DNA of 64,000 nt from Gentiana macrophylla. Its lineage: Eukaryota > Streptophyta > Magnoliopsida > Gentianales > Gentianaceae. Where the stretch lies: the NCBI GenBank assembly GCA_026214975.1, contig CM047806.1:81887599-81951598 (forward strand), read 5' to 3'. Of this stretch, positions 33,851-45,671 are shown piece after piece (the first letter of the stretch is position 1; each line of letters starts with the position of its first letter). The notes under the pieces are model-generated. The model made no database searches, was not told the DNA's origin, and saw only the letters and a program-made list of their open reading frames with translations. The translations under genes and the position numbers were made by a program.

Positions 33851-35360
33851 GTTTGTAGCAAGGATTCGTGTTTAATGTTGTTGGTATGCTATGATACGTT
33901 ATAGTCTTGTAAAAGTTGAGTTTTCTGCTATTTTCTGAGTACTTTCGATGTTGAACAAGTTTGGATTTGAGTAGGAATCGATAAAGTGCAGAAAAGATTG
34001 AGTTTAGTGCTTTATGCACTCGGTGCAAGCGCACTACAGGCCAGTGCAAGCGCACCAGCCTCCAGTGCAAGCGCACCAGAGTCTAGTGCAAGTGCACTGG
34101 CTCAGCAGAGGGTTTTGGGGAGCATTATGGTCGTTCGGTGTTCCCGCACTCAAAAAGGGTGTGCCCGCACTAACCTCTGTTTTGGGGAAAATATTGTTTT
34201 AAGCTATGGTATGAGTCTTAAATGTTGTTTCTTGATCTAATAACATTAATTAAACATGAACAAGCCTTTATTGAGTTTCTGATGCATTTAGTTCTAGCAC
34301 CGAATGTACTCTGCAAGGGAGTTGAAGTTCGAGACCGTCGAAGGGCATGATATGCTTGTGCTTTGATGAACTAGAGTTCATCAATATCTGCGTACTTGAT
34401 AGAATGTGCTGTCTAGCTGTCTAAGTGAGGGAGTATAGTCATTAAGGTGAGATTTATCCTTGAAAACACTTAGGTGGCTAGTTAACAACAAATAATACGT
34501 ACATATTTTCATAGTAAAAAGATTAAACGCCATGTCACTTTTGGATAGGCACATGTGAACATCAGCTATGTAACTCGTCCGGACAGGTGCATAACTCTAT
34601 GACCCACAGGCGGCCAAATGACAGGGGGGACTTCACCGGATGTGTATGCATACCGGGGAATCCCGGGACTAACAGTGCAAGCCACTGTTGATTGGCAACC
34701 ATCTCGTGGTGGATACACCTCGCGTAGTGCCTTTGAGTGCTGACGTAACCAAGATAAGTTAAGCTAGAAACGTATAGTCATGAAATGTTGATGGACATGA
34801 AGTGAACTCTAGATTGAGTCGGTCTCATAAAGATAACCTGACAATATGATGAGTACCTTTTTGTTGTAGAACTTAGTTATTCATTAGCTTCTCACTTTTA
34901 CTAAGTATTTTGTACTTACCTCTTTTGCACTTTCTTTTGTATGCATTGTGGGGTGAGAAGACGAATAGGTTGACCAAGAGTAGTCGACGGCTTGATGATG
35001 TTGATGCCTTGAAGATGTTTTTAGTTTATTTTTCCTTTATCTATTGTACAAGACTGATTTGTAATTATATTCAAACTATTGTACTTTCCATTAAACTCTT
35101 TATAAGATAAGTTTGTAGCTTTTGTACTTCATATTCTGTAAGGATCCGTTGCTGTAAGTTACCACTTTCTATCTTTGGGATGGTTGTAATCTATTCTTAG
35201 TAGCGTTTATGTTTTTACCCGAGTCTTTTTAGCTTCCATTTGCTTTATTTTGATACGACGACATAGAGGCTTGCGTATAAGGTTAGATTTATTTAATGTT
35301 ATACGTGCCGAGTGTTTCTCTTCCGGATAAGGGCTCGGTATCCGGGAGCGGGGCATTACA
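33851..35360 (+). repeat. 5' LTR of the chromovirus, 3' two thirds
   Basis: Matches 40669-42134 with scattered differences and small indels, from GTTTGTAGCAAGG to GGGCATTACA. Truncated on the left by the Tat element. Confidence 0.92.
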
Positions 35361-35361
35361 G

Positions 35362-35374
35362 TTGGTAACAGACA
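35362..35374 (+). other. Primer-binding site of the chromovirus
   Basis: TTGGTAACAGACA follows the LTR end. It resembles TTGGTATCAGAGC, the initiator-Met tRNA site of this lineage, with changes. Confidence 0.6.
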
Positions 35375-38300
35375 GAAGCGTCCTTTCTGTCTTATGTTTC
35401 TCTTCCTCTAAGATAAGATTCCTTTAGTCCTTTTAGAACTTTCCCACTCTCTCTTGAGCTGGGTGGTAATACTCTTAAGACTAAGAATCCTTAAACCATG
35501 GTTAAGTTGCACTAGGACCAAGTAACGAGTCTTCTCAGATGAAGGTTAAGTTGAGTTCTCGGCTCACATCTTTTATGTGATCCTTTAGGTTTTGTTCCTT
35601 CTAGCCTTCTAGGTCCCTTAGTAGAAACCCTCTCTTCCATTGAAGTTCCCAAACCGTAACATGTCGCCTAGGAATAAGTGAAACCCCTTTAAGCAAAGCT
35701 TTTGGATCGAAGTGTTATGCCTACACCTTTAAGTTGATGTCCTCTTGGTCGAAATTTATTTACATACCCTATTGTGATCTCTTCACGTTCTTTTACACAT
35801 AAATATACAAGCCTACTTTTGTCTTGGCCTAGCTTTTTAGAGTATGATATTTGACTCAACTCTACGAATCCTCCAGTTTCTCCTTTCACTAGATCTTGCT
35901 TTGTTGCTTATCAAAATTCTTTGATCTTGCTTTGCTCGAGATGGTTTCCACACGAACTCCATATACAATTCTACCCTCTCCAAGTACTTCTTACTCGTTT
36001 CAATTATTAATGTTAAAGTTTTCTTGCTTCGGCACATAGTTTTTCATCATCCCCATGTTTGGCGTTATCCAACATGAGTGAATGTTTTTGTTCCCATGTT
36101 TTCCTTTAACATAAAACTGTTTTTCCTCTACTCTGAAAATTCTGAAAATTATCAGCAATGTATATTATTGTCTTATCTAAAGCATATCTTCTTACATCAG
36201 CTCAATATGTGAACTACCATCTCTCCTAAAAGCTTAAGCTGGTAGGGAGATAGATAATTAATATTATATATCTAATACGCCCCCTCAAGTGTGGGCCTAT
36301 AAGAGGGGAGAGAAGCCCAACACTTGATTTTTTTTTTTTTTTTGGAAGTGGGCCTTTAAGAAGAGAGAGGCCCAACACTTGGTTTTTTTTTGTGTTTTAA
36401 TTGTGCTGGAAGCGGGGTTTGAACTCAGGACCTTCCGCTCTGATACCATGTGAACTACCATCTCTCCTAAAAGCTTAAGCTTAATTCAATAATTGTTATG
36501 GATTGTTCAGAAAATCCATGTTAATGCCGGACACTCTGTCCAGAAAATCTGCAGCAGCACATTCACTTCTTCTATTTTGAATAGGTTAAACATCTTCCAG
36601 TGACCTGAATTTTTGATATGTTACAGAAAACTATTTTATCTACAACTTTCCTTTTTGAATAAAGTTCGAATTCCTTTTCGTTTGACAACAATCTGCAATT
36701 TAAGTCAGGGGTTACCAATCTGAAAATTCTGACAGCTTGTGCATTCGGCAGAAATAATTGGTTTTGACCGAATTCCTCTCACTCAAAAATTCTAATATTT
36801 TCATATCGGCCGGGAAGCTCCAGTATCTAAATCTTTTATCTTTGGATTGTGCTCAAATTCCTTTTCGTTTGGGCTGTACAAATTGATAATGTCAGTTCCG
36901 AAGTAAATATCATACACAACAACCTAAAAGGAATTCTCATCTCTTTGACTTAGGGTTTTGGCTAAGAGAGTAGTAAGTTACAATGTTATGTCTTAGAAGA
37001 TTTTCTAAAGTGATCTTCCCCTCGGATATGTCTCTTTGTAGGATGTTTGTAAAGTTAACATTGTTTGTTTTTTTGCAGTTATAAACAAGAACCAAAATAC
37101 TATCCTCCAGCATGTCATGTCTGATGTTCAGTCCTTTTTTATGCCCTTCATCAAGTCTCCCTTTCTGGTAATTTGGTTCACCATTTAATCCTCACTTGGT
37201 ATCTTTAAGCTCAACAGATCCTCTCCACTTGTAATCATGCATTACCTCATAAACATATCGCCTTAAGCCTTTCTTCTAAACAAGCTCTTACTTTTTTTTA
37301 CTTTCCAAATCAAAGAAAAGAAGTTCTCTTTAATTTTGTATTGTTGCCCTCCCACCCTCTTTTCAAATTTAAATTTGACTGAGCCCTCTGATGACAGAAC
37401 TTTCTTCTACTTGTGTTCATACTTAGCTTCCCTCCTGAGGGTGGCATTGAGGTTGTACCTTTCTCATCTAATGCTACTTGTCCTTTAAAGGTATGCATCT
37501 CATCTTTCTGCCGGTCAGATCTTTCAAACCTATCACGACACCCATTTCTAATCTTTAACCTTCTAGCAATTTCTGCTAAATCAGTTTCAAGCAGAAGGTA
37601 GCCTCTTCTAAGATGCGTTTCGAACCTATCTAGCCAATCAAATTTTGAATTCCAAAACTTCTAATTTCAATTCAAATTAATGCCCCTTGTGCCTTTTCAG
37701 CTTTAAGTCTCCTCCAGGCTATGTAGTGCCAGGAACCTCCAAATATACCTTTTGACAATCCATCTTCTGTTTTGGCGTTTCGATTACAATTTTTGTTACA
37801 CCGGTTGAATGCCTATTTTGTTTTAATCTTTTTATTCCCACATGAGGAATGACCTTGAGCAGGTATCCCTTGGCAGTGTACTATTCCTCTCGAGTAGTGC
37901 AACTTTGAAATCTTGGATTGGATCATCAATGGTCTTTCACACTTCCCTTGAAATTTTGAGTTAATTCTTTGAAATCAAACTTTATCTGGCAGTTCTTTAG
38001 TGTCTTTTCCCCTTCACTTAAAAGCTTGTTTACCGCTCACTTATTCGAACTTTCGATATTTTTTTACAAGATCTTGAGGGAATCTATATTTCCCTTCAAT
38101 CTTGAGATAACTCAACCTCTCTTGAATAATGCAAACTTTGACTTTTTTTGACAAGTTTATTTCAATCTGAGACCTTTTGGTGTACTCGATTTGTCTCCAT
38201 AGCCCTTCATGTTGAGATTCTGGCTCTCTACTTGATTTCTAAATTGTCTAGTCTTTTTTTGGTGCTCGACCTTGCACCTTTTCTTTTCTTCTCGGTTGTA

Positions 38301-39439
38301 TGATGATTCATCTACGACATTCACGCAACTGAGGATTCTCCTAGTTCACCAACAACCACTATGTTAACCAAATGATTAACAATCAAGGTCACCTTCATAA
38401 TGTTCTCAAGCTAAGTGTTCTCTTTCCATGCATTGAGAATATTTCCGAGTCCATCATGTGGTGCTTCCCTTGATGTCCCCACTCCTTAAGAGCTTATGTA
38501 AAACCTCTCTATCTCCCTATTAGATGGAATGAGTCCCCTTGCAAACCACTGCAGCTTGCAGAATTCCACTTTCATCATCTAGGTGATCTTTTGTTTTCTT
38601 CCTTTTTGGAGATCATCCTTCTTTTTACTACGGTACAACGCGCTTCTCTCAATCTTGAACCACTTTCCATTTTCCATTGATCTGGGATCCTCATATTTTG
38701 TTTGTAACCCATGAAACCTCCCTTGTTTTGAGGACTTATTGCCTCTTCTTCGGCCCGTCAAGTTGACATATAACACTGGCACTCAATTTGCCCCCTTCAA
38801 CTTTATTTATGTTCCCAGCTAACCCTTATGGGCATAAAAATTGGATTAGACCGTCAAAAAGGAAAGAATGGCAAATGCATGTTCTCCATCTCTAAAAAGT
38901 CTCAGAAATCCTTCAACTGGGATCCTGAAGTTCAACGGCAAGCTTATGTTGTCATGATAGATGTTGATATCAAAAGAAGTCAACTGGGGCAGAAGTGTGG
39001 ATAAGTTGAGAAGCTCAAGCTTTCAGGACATAGGTCTGCAGAAGCAAGTAAAGTGTGTTGTACCGTTGATTGCAAGTTTCAAGGCAGTTGAAGAGTTCAT
39101 GAAGGAACAAGACAAAGATTCAGTGGTTTTCATTTACAAGGGAGTGGCCAAGAACCAAACCCGCCAGTGGTCACAAGTTAGTGGAAGATGGCAACCTATG
39201 GCATTGGAATCAGCTATGGGTTCAGAATGCGGAAGATCCGAGCAAGAAGGTGGTGTACGGAGAAACCAAGATGTACAAAGACTAGAAATATACTACTGAT
39301 GACCTTTCATGAAGATAGAGATAGAGGTGTTGTCTAAAATAATGGTTACCATGTCAACATCCAGATGTCAACAGTTGTGACTCTACACGGAGAAAAGCGA
39401 AGAACACCAGTCTTTTGGGATTAAGTTGAGCGATGACAG
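35375..39439 (+). other. Chromovirus internal region without readable pol
   Basis: Contains a SINE-like insertion (36207-36481). The rest shows only short frames. 38820-39300 may hold older pol text (an open stretch 38961-39299) but no motif is certain. Much of 36490-38800 does not read as gag-pol on either strand. Confidence 0.45.
36207..36481 (-). repeat. SINE-like repeat with 34-bp direct repeats
   Basis: The minus strand carries TGGTATCAGAGCGG (box A-like, 36449-36436) and GAGTTCAAACCCCGC (box B-like, about 36426-36412), the tRNA-type pol III promoter. Identical 34-bp copies occur at 36207-36240 and 36448-36481. Between them are GCCCCCTCAAGTGTGGGCC and T-runs. This looks like a tRNA-derived SINE with a partial second unit. 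Confidence 0.55.
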
Positions 39440-39880
39440 AATACGAGACCAGAGTTGATACAGCAAGCCAACGAGAAGATTGAAGTTGATCATAACAACC
39501 TCAAGTTGGCTCAAGACAAGCAGAAGAGTTGGAAAGAAGGAAGAAGAAGACGGTTAGGGTCTGAAGAGAAGATAAAGTGTATCCAAATACGTCCCTCATG
39601 TGTCAGTGATAGGGAAATGCTTAACCGACTTGGATGTGGAAGCAAGCATTGACCTCGAAATGGTTGAAGGGACATTGACTTACACGGAAGAATCAAGTGC
39701 ACTTCAGAGCGGCAGATGAAGAAAGTTGAGAAAGGTGATGTACAACTAGTCTTTGTTCGGTGAAGCAGACTCACACCGGCAGAGACGACATGAAAGTTAG
39801 AAGACGAGATGTTTTGCGAAGTCTAGAGTTCAAGTACCTCCCAGTTACGTTCAAGTTTCGAGGACGAAACTCTTCTTAAG
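39440..39880 (+). pseudogene. Chromovirus integrase C-terminus and chromodomain relic
   Basis: Around 39455-39580 the text LIQQANEKI, then AQDKQKSW and RRRRLGSE matches the segment after the chromovirus integrase core. LDVEASIDLEMVE near 39625-39665 and a T-W/R-x-LEDEM-like stretch near 39790 recall the chromodomain end. Stops and frame changes interrupt. The chromodomain targets integration to heterochromatin in intact relatives. Confidence 0.6.
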
Positions 39881-39889
39881 AAGGAAAAA

Positions 39890-42134
39890 TGTAACATCCC
39901 GACTTTTCAAAAAGGGTAAAATAGTAATTGGGTATAATTACTACGACCTAATTATTAATTGTCTTTTATTTAATTAAAAATGGGTTAAATAAAAGTCTTG
40001 GAAGTAATTATAAGGAATAAAAGGATTTAGTCATTTAATTAATGGATTTAATTATTGGCTATTTAAGGAAAATAGTCACAATAATTCCCTCATAATTTGG
40101 CATGCATATTCTGGGGAAAAATAGGGTGGAAGGGAGCTAACAAGAAGAACAACGCAGGAGATTGCCTGGAAAAGGGAGAACGTAATCTTCAACCGTGCGG
40201 CCAATCCGTTCATCGTTTCAAGATGTCATAGTAGAGAAAAGTGATCACCGCGACGAGATGCAACTTTGGAAAACAACATCTCCCTATTTCGTAAGTTTTC
40301 AGTTTGGCCCTAGTTTTTTGTAATCGTCGAGTTCGATTCTTCAAAAATTTGTATCTTTCAATCCGTAGCTCTGTATCGAAGCCATGAGTAGTCAAAACGA
40401 TCGTTTTGGAACATAGATTGTTCTAAAAATAGTTTCACAGCAAATAATCCAGGTAATCTTCCGTTTCACACACTTTTTAAGTTCGGGTTTTTCAAGGTAA
40501 CTAGGATTTTTAGGATTTCTTGTTGATCAAATAGGTTTTGGGTTTGAGGATCAAGAGTTGTAGCAGTTGCTTGGCGGTTTTCTTTGAAGATTGTTTGCAT
40601 TTAAGGTAAGAGGCTCTTCCTAATGAATAATCATGGTTTTACAATGTTTAGGTTGAGTGTTGGTGTTGGTTTGTAGCAAGGATTCGTGTTAAATGTTGTT
40701 GCTATGCTATGATACGTTATGGTCTTGTAAAATTTGGGTTTTCTGCTATTTTCTGAGTATTTTCGATGTTGAACAAGTTTGGATTTGAGTAGGAATCGAA
40801 AAGGTGCAGAAAAGATCGAGTTTAGGGCTTTCTGCGCTCTGTGAAAGCGCACCAGCCTCAAATGCAAGCGCACTGGCTCAGTAGATGGTTTTGGGGAGCA
40901 TTATGGTCGTTCGGAGCACCCACACTCAAAAATGGTGCACCCGCACTGACCACTATTTTGGGGAAAATGTTGTTTGAAGCTATGGTATGAGTCTTAAATG
41001 TTGTTTCTTGATCTAATAACGTTAATTAAACATGAACAAGCCTTAATTGAGTTTCTGATGCATTTAGTTTGGGCACCGAATGCACTCTTCAAAGGAGTTG
41101 AAGTTTGAGACCGTCAAAAGGGCATGATAGGCTTGTGCTTTGATGAACTAGAGTTCATCAATGTCTGTGTACTTGATAGGATGTGGTGTCTGGCTGTCTA
41201 AGTGAAGGAGTAGAGTCGTTAAGGTGAGATTTATCCTTGAGAACACTTAGGTGGCTAGTTAACAACAAATAATAAGTACATACTTGCATTGTAAAAACAT
41301 TAAACGTCATGTCACTTTTGTATAGGCACGTGTGAACATCGGCTATGTGACTCGTACGGACAGATGGATAACTCTATGACCCATATACGGCCAAATGACA
41401 GGGGGACTTCACCGGACGTGTATGCATAACGGGGAATCCCAGGACTAACAGTGCAAGCCAATATTGGTTGGCAACCATCTCGTGGTGGATACACCTCACG
41501 TAGTGCCCTTGAGTGCTGGCGTAAACAAGATAAGTTAAGCTAGAAACGTATAGTCATGACATGTTGATGACATGAAATGAACTCTAGATTGAGTCGGTCT
41601 CATAAAGATAACCTGACAATAATGATGAGTACCTTTTTGTTGTGGAACTTAGTTATTCATTACCTTCTCACTTTTACTAAGTACTTTGTAATTACCTCAT
41701 GTGCATTTTATTTTGTATGCATTGTAGGGTGAGAAGACGAACAGGTTGACCAAGAGTAGTCGACGGCTTGATGACGTTGATGCCTTGAAGATGCTTTTAG
41801 TTTATTTTTCCTTTATCTATTGTACTAGACTGATTTGTAATTATTTTCAAACTGTTGTACTTCCTTTAGACTCTTTGTAAGACAAGTTTGTATCTTTGTA
41901 CTTCGTATTCTGTAAGGATCCGCTGTTGTGAGTTACCACTTTCTATCTTTGGGATGGTTGTAATCTATTCTTAGTAGCGTTTATGTTTTTACCCGAGTCT
42001 TTTTAGCTTCCGTTTGCTTTATTTTGATACGATGTCGTAGAGGCTTGCGTATAAGGTTAGATTTATTTAATGTTATACGCGACGAACGTTTCTCTTCCGG
42101 ATAAGGGTTCGGTATCCGGGAGCGGGGCGTTACA
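39890..42134 (+). repeat. 3' LTR of the chromovirus
   Basis: 2245 bp, TGTAACATCCCGAC to GGCGTTACA. The part from 40669 matches 33851-35360. Confidence 0.9.
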
Positions 42135-43010
42135 GTGTTACCCAAATAGACTTAATGATGTAGTGTAAGCCGGTGGCTATGAACGGCGTTTTTGTTTCTT
42201 ATAAACAAAACCTCTTGAAAATAAAATAAATTCTTTATCAACTAATAATCATTTTTCGTATGATCAAGATTCTTGATTTATGCGTGTCATCCTTGCATAG
42301 AGCCATAGTAATATTCTCTTTATAATCAAGATTCTTAAATGCATACTAATGCATAATATTTATATTCAAATAACTTATTTTGATTGAAAGTGACTATAAA
42401 ACATATGGTAAGATAGGATGTGAGGATTCCCAAGACAGGAGTGTGAGTGAAGAAAAGAATCTTTGTGAGGAATCCTTCCTCTAATCAGGGTGAAGGGATA
42501 ATCTTAGGTATATCCTAAATTCCTAATTACGAAGTCGACTTTCATTTCAATCACCTTTTTGAATTGAGTTTTGGCCGTTCATTCTTTTTATTTATCTTAT
42601 TATTGCCGACCTCTCAATCTCTAATCTCTACACAAAATACGTTTACCCACTTGAATGCATGCAGCATATATTTATTATATACTATGTTTATTCATTGTTG
42701 CATAATATTCTTTCAGACTTTGCAATTAGTTTCATATACATACAGTAACAGTATTACATACATAGTTTAAGATTCATAACATCCGACATAGACTGTCGTA
42801 CACTATTTCCTGTACCATGAGCGTCCCTGTTCAAATTTAGTCTCAGGGCCAAATATTATTTTGGCCCTTCCAAATAAAGAGTAACCAAATTTTTTTTTGC
42901 CTCTAGCAGGTCTTGAACCCTGGTCACTTATCAAGTTTTTTTCCTCATGTGGTCACTTATCAAGTTATACCACACTGCTCATCATTAAGGCAATACCTTA
43001 TTGATATTTA
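42135..43010. other. Intergenic, with a SINE-like fragment
   Basis: 42135-42880 shows no gene. 42900-42990 on the minus strand has GGTATAACTTG and GGTTCAAGACC, resembling tRNA boxes A and B, and a duplicated GGTCACTTATCAAGTT (42922-42937, 42951-42966). A tRNA-derived SINE remnant is possible. Confidence 0.4.
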
Positions 43011-43293
43011 AAAATAACATATATAGGGACAATTATCCAAAAGGACACATATTTGACTTAATTAGGTAAAAATGACACCCAAAACAAACACTTAGTTATG
43101 ATGATACAGATTAGATAGATAGACCAAAATACATTTAATGAAGAAAAAAATAAGAAGAGGGGAACGCTGAATGTTTATTTATTTTTTTAATTGTTTGAAG
43201 CGTCAGTTGTTGTTGTGTTTTGCTTTTTTTTTTCCTGAACGTTGAAAGTGTTTTTTTTTTCTGGACGGTGAAAGTTTATTTTTTCTATTTTTC

Positions 43294-43748
43294 ATTGACC
43301 ACCGTGATGCATTGATCACCCTGATGCATTGACCACCACGATGCATTGACCACCACGATGCAGTGCATTGACCAATCCGATGCATTGACCACCTCGATGC
43401 AGTCACCACTCCGATGCACTGACTACCACGATGCAGTGACCAACCCCGATGTATTGACCTCCGTGATGCATTCACCACTGCGAGACATTCCCCACCCCGA
43501 TGCATTAACCACCGCGATGCAGTGATCACCCCAATGCATTGACCACCGCGATTCATTGACCACTGCGATGTAGTGACCACCGTGATGCAGTGACCACCCC
43601 GACGCAATGGCCACCTCTAATGCAGTGACAATCACGATGCATTTATCACAGCGATGCAATGATCACCGCAATGCATTGACCACCCCGATGCAGTGACTAC
43701 CGCATGCATTAACCACCGCGATGTAGTGACCATCGGGATGCAGTGACA
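43294..43748. repeat. 17-bp minisatellite
   Basis: About 26 imperfect copies of a unit near CGATGCATTGACCACCN, with frequent GCAGTGAC variants. Minus-strand reading frames through it (rich in SMHRGG) are repeat translations, not genes. Confidence 0.9.
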
Positions 43749-44355
43749 TTTGATGAAGCAAAACCCCGATGAAATGACACTGCGATGACATTTGATATTT
43801 TCCGACTTAATTTCAGAAAATCAATTTCTTTTCTTCATAAAACGACTTCAAATGGTTGTACCTTTGATATAAAACTACGATCAACATAATTCTTTCACTC
43901 CAATTTAGATTTTTTTCATCCTCTTTATTCTAATACTTCATTTTATGAAGTGACACCTTATGCAGTGACACTCAATGACACCAACATTTCATGAAGTGAC
44001 ACCCAATGACAACAACATTTTATGAAGTGACACAATGATGCAGTGACCACTCCCGATACATTGACCACCCTGATGCAATGACTACAGCGATGCAGTGACC
44101 ATCGGGATGTAGTGACCACCGCGATACAGTGACATTTGATGAAGCAACACCGTGATGACATTTGATATTTTTCCGATATAATTTCAGAAAATCAATTTCT
44201 TTTCTTCATAAAATCGACCTCAAACGGCTTTATCTTTTAATATAAAACTACGATCAACATAGTTTTTTCACTCCAATTCATATTTTTCGTCCTTATTCTA
44301 ATATCTCGTTTTAGGAAGTGACACCTTATGCAGTGACACTTAATGACACCAAAAT
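43728..44355 (+). repeat. Direct duplication of about 258 bp, 370 bp apart
   Basis: 43728-43985 and 44098-44355 match along their length (GACCATCGGGATG, CATTTGATGAAGCAA, TTTCAGAAAATCAATTTC, ACTACGATCAACATA), with the minisatellite motif between. Confidence 0.8.
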
Positions 44356-44356
44356 T

Positions 44357-44508
44357 TTACGAGCCGAGCCGAGCTATATTGAGCATTTAGCGAGTCGAGT
44401 TAGATCTTGCCTTTTTATGGCTTGATCGAGCCCAAACTTTTTTAGCCGAGTCGAGCTTGATCCTTAAAGAGTATCGACTCAACTCGACTCGGCTCAAGTA
44501 CACCCCTA
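44357..44508. repeat. Small inverted-end element with GAGCCGAGC motif
   Basis: The left end ACGAGCCGAGCCGAGC is inverted at the right end GACTCGGCTCAAGT, with more GAGTCGAG words between. Looks like a short non-autonomous DNA element; family not assigned. Confidence 0.45.
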
Positions 44509-44994
44509 ATATTTTGAATGACACTACACTTATTTTACAAAGTTACCAAATTTGTGTATCAAATTGAATACGCAGTGATATCAATGTCACTGCATAACTT
44601 CTCAAATTGTAAATGCGGTGACATCAATGTCTTCTGCAGATGACAATGCAATCTAGTGACAAAAACCGTGTGCTACGGAAAGAGTGTAGAACAAAACAAA
44701 AAAGCTAAATGAACTTATATTTTGGGACGGAGGTAGTAAGTAAATAAAGAAATGACAACTACACATAAAGACTTGCAATGTAATAAGCAACAACATTAAG
44801 AAAAAAAGAAAATTTTCAACATTTCAAGAATTACAAAGTTCATACTGGAAATTAAGTAGAGTCGAATACAATAGAGACTGTTTCCATCGACGAATCAAAG
44901 GAGAACGATGGCAAATACTTGAAACATTCATCGTCTTTATTTATTAATAACTCTCAACAAAGTGTTCAGTACTGAAATAGAAATACACAAACAA

Positions 44995-45080
44995 TGCATC
45001 AATTGTATATGCAGTGACATCAATGTCACTGCATCAATTCTCCAATTGTATATGCAGTGACATCAATGTTACCGCATCAA
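44995..45080 (+). repeat. Tandem repeat with GCAGTGACATCAATG motif
   Basis: Two units of about 45 bp (CAATTGTATATGCAGTGACATCAATGT...). Related single copies near 44570 and 44610, and the same GCAGTGAC word as in the 43.3-kb minisatellite. Confidence 0.7.
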
Positions 45081-45101
45081 TACTCTAATAAAGTAGGCTA
45101 C

Positions 45102-45332
45102 CTATTTAATAAAATGCATAACAGAGCCCAGAACTAATGTGAAACAACATAGATTTTTACACGAACAGTTAGCCATACATAAGTTCTTGTAGTTGTTTAA
45201 AGTTGTTTTAGCTGTAGGGGTAACATATTCAACTCCGCCCTTTAAATGCACCATCTTCTCCGCCTCCTTAATAAACTCGGCCTCAAGCTCGCTTTTAGCC
45301 AATGTATAGGGCACATTCATCAAAGACCTCAC
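45102..45332 (-). pseudogene. Gene-like fragment of unknown identity
   Basis: A 76-codon minus-strand open stretch with natural-looking composition ([19 protein letters not shown]). It is preceded on the minus strand by sequences like exon-intron borders (TTTGCAG near 45395, GTAGGTTTC near 45487). Upstream, 47430-47830 resembles a 5' leader and intron start. This may be a captured host gene fragment. I do not recognise the protein. Confidence 0.35.
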
Positions 45333-45671
45333 TTATTTCTCAACAGGGCACTTATAAAATCCTTTACTTTCGTCAATGGTATCATACAAAATGCAACTGC
45401 AAAAGCATCAATTTCCAATCACTTCGATCTTACAATAATGACCTTAGAATGTTGTATTACCTGCTATTGTCGTATTCTCTGAAGAAACCTACATCAAACA
45501 TCAAATTGTTTGTTAAAAAAATGAAATGGATTGATGCACAACAAAGTAACTCAGAAACCAAGCTACAAATTCTTATCCAAGTTTCAAGACACCAGATACT
45601 AGATATTTCTTTCATTGCAACATTTCTTAAGAATCCACAATCCATGTGCTAGATATACAGAAACCCGAATC

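Larger units (their letters stand above)
33851..42134 (+). mobile_element. Chromovirus (Tekay/Del-like) Ty3/gypsy element, decayed
   Basis: Partial 5' LTR 33851-35360, tRNA-complementary site at 35362, internal region 35361-39889 and full 3' LTR 39890-42134. The 3' junction (TTCGAGGACGAAAC, then an A/G-rich tract, then TGTAACATCCCGA) is classic for plant chromoviruses. An integrase C-terminus and chromodomain relic is readable at 39440-39860. No intact gag or RT is visible. The first 780 bp of the 5' LTR are missing because the Tat element sits at that point. Confidence 0.8.

Noticed and set aside
33508..33875. 100- and 104-codon plus-strand frames
   Set aside because: They lie in the outer (U3) part of the minus-strand Tat LTR and show no protein features.
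43203..43659. Minus-strand frames of 134 and 78 codons with a repeated SMHRGG pattern
   Set aside because: They are translations of the 17-bp minisatellite; the periodicity is in the DNA and no start context or domain supports a gene.
43294..43748. CRISPR-like periodicity
   Set aside because: Units are contiguous and degenerate with no unique spacers, and the DNA is plant.
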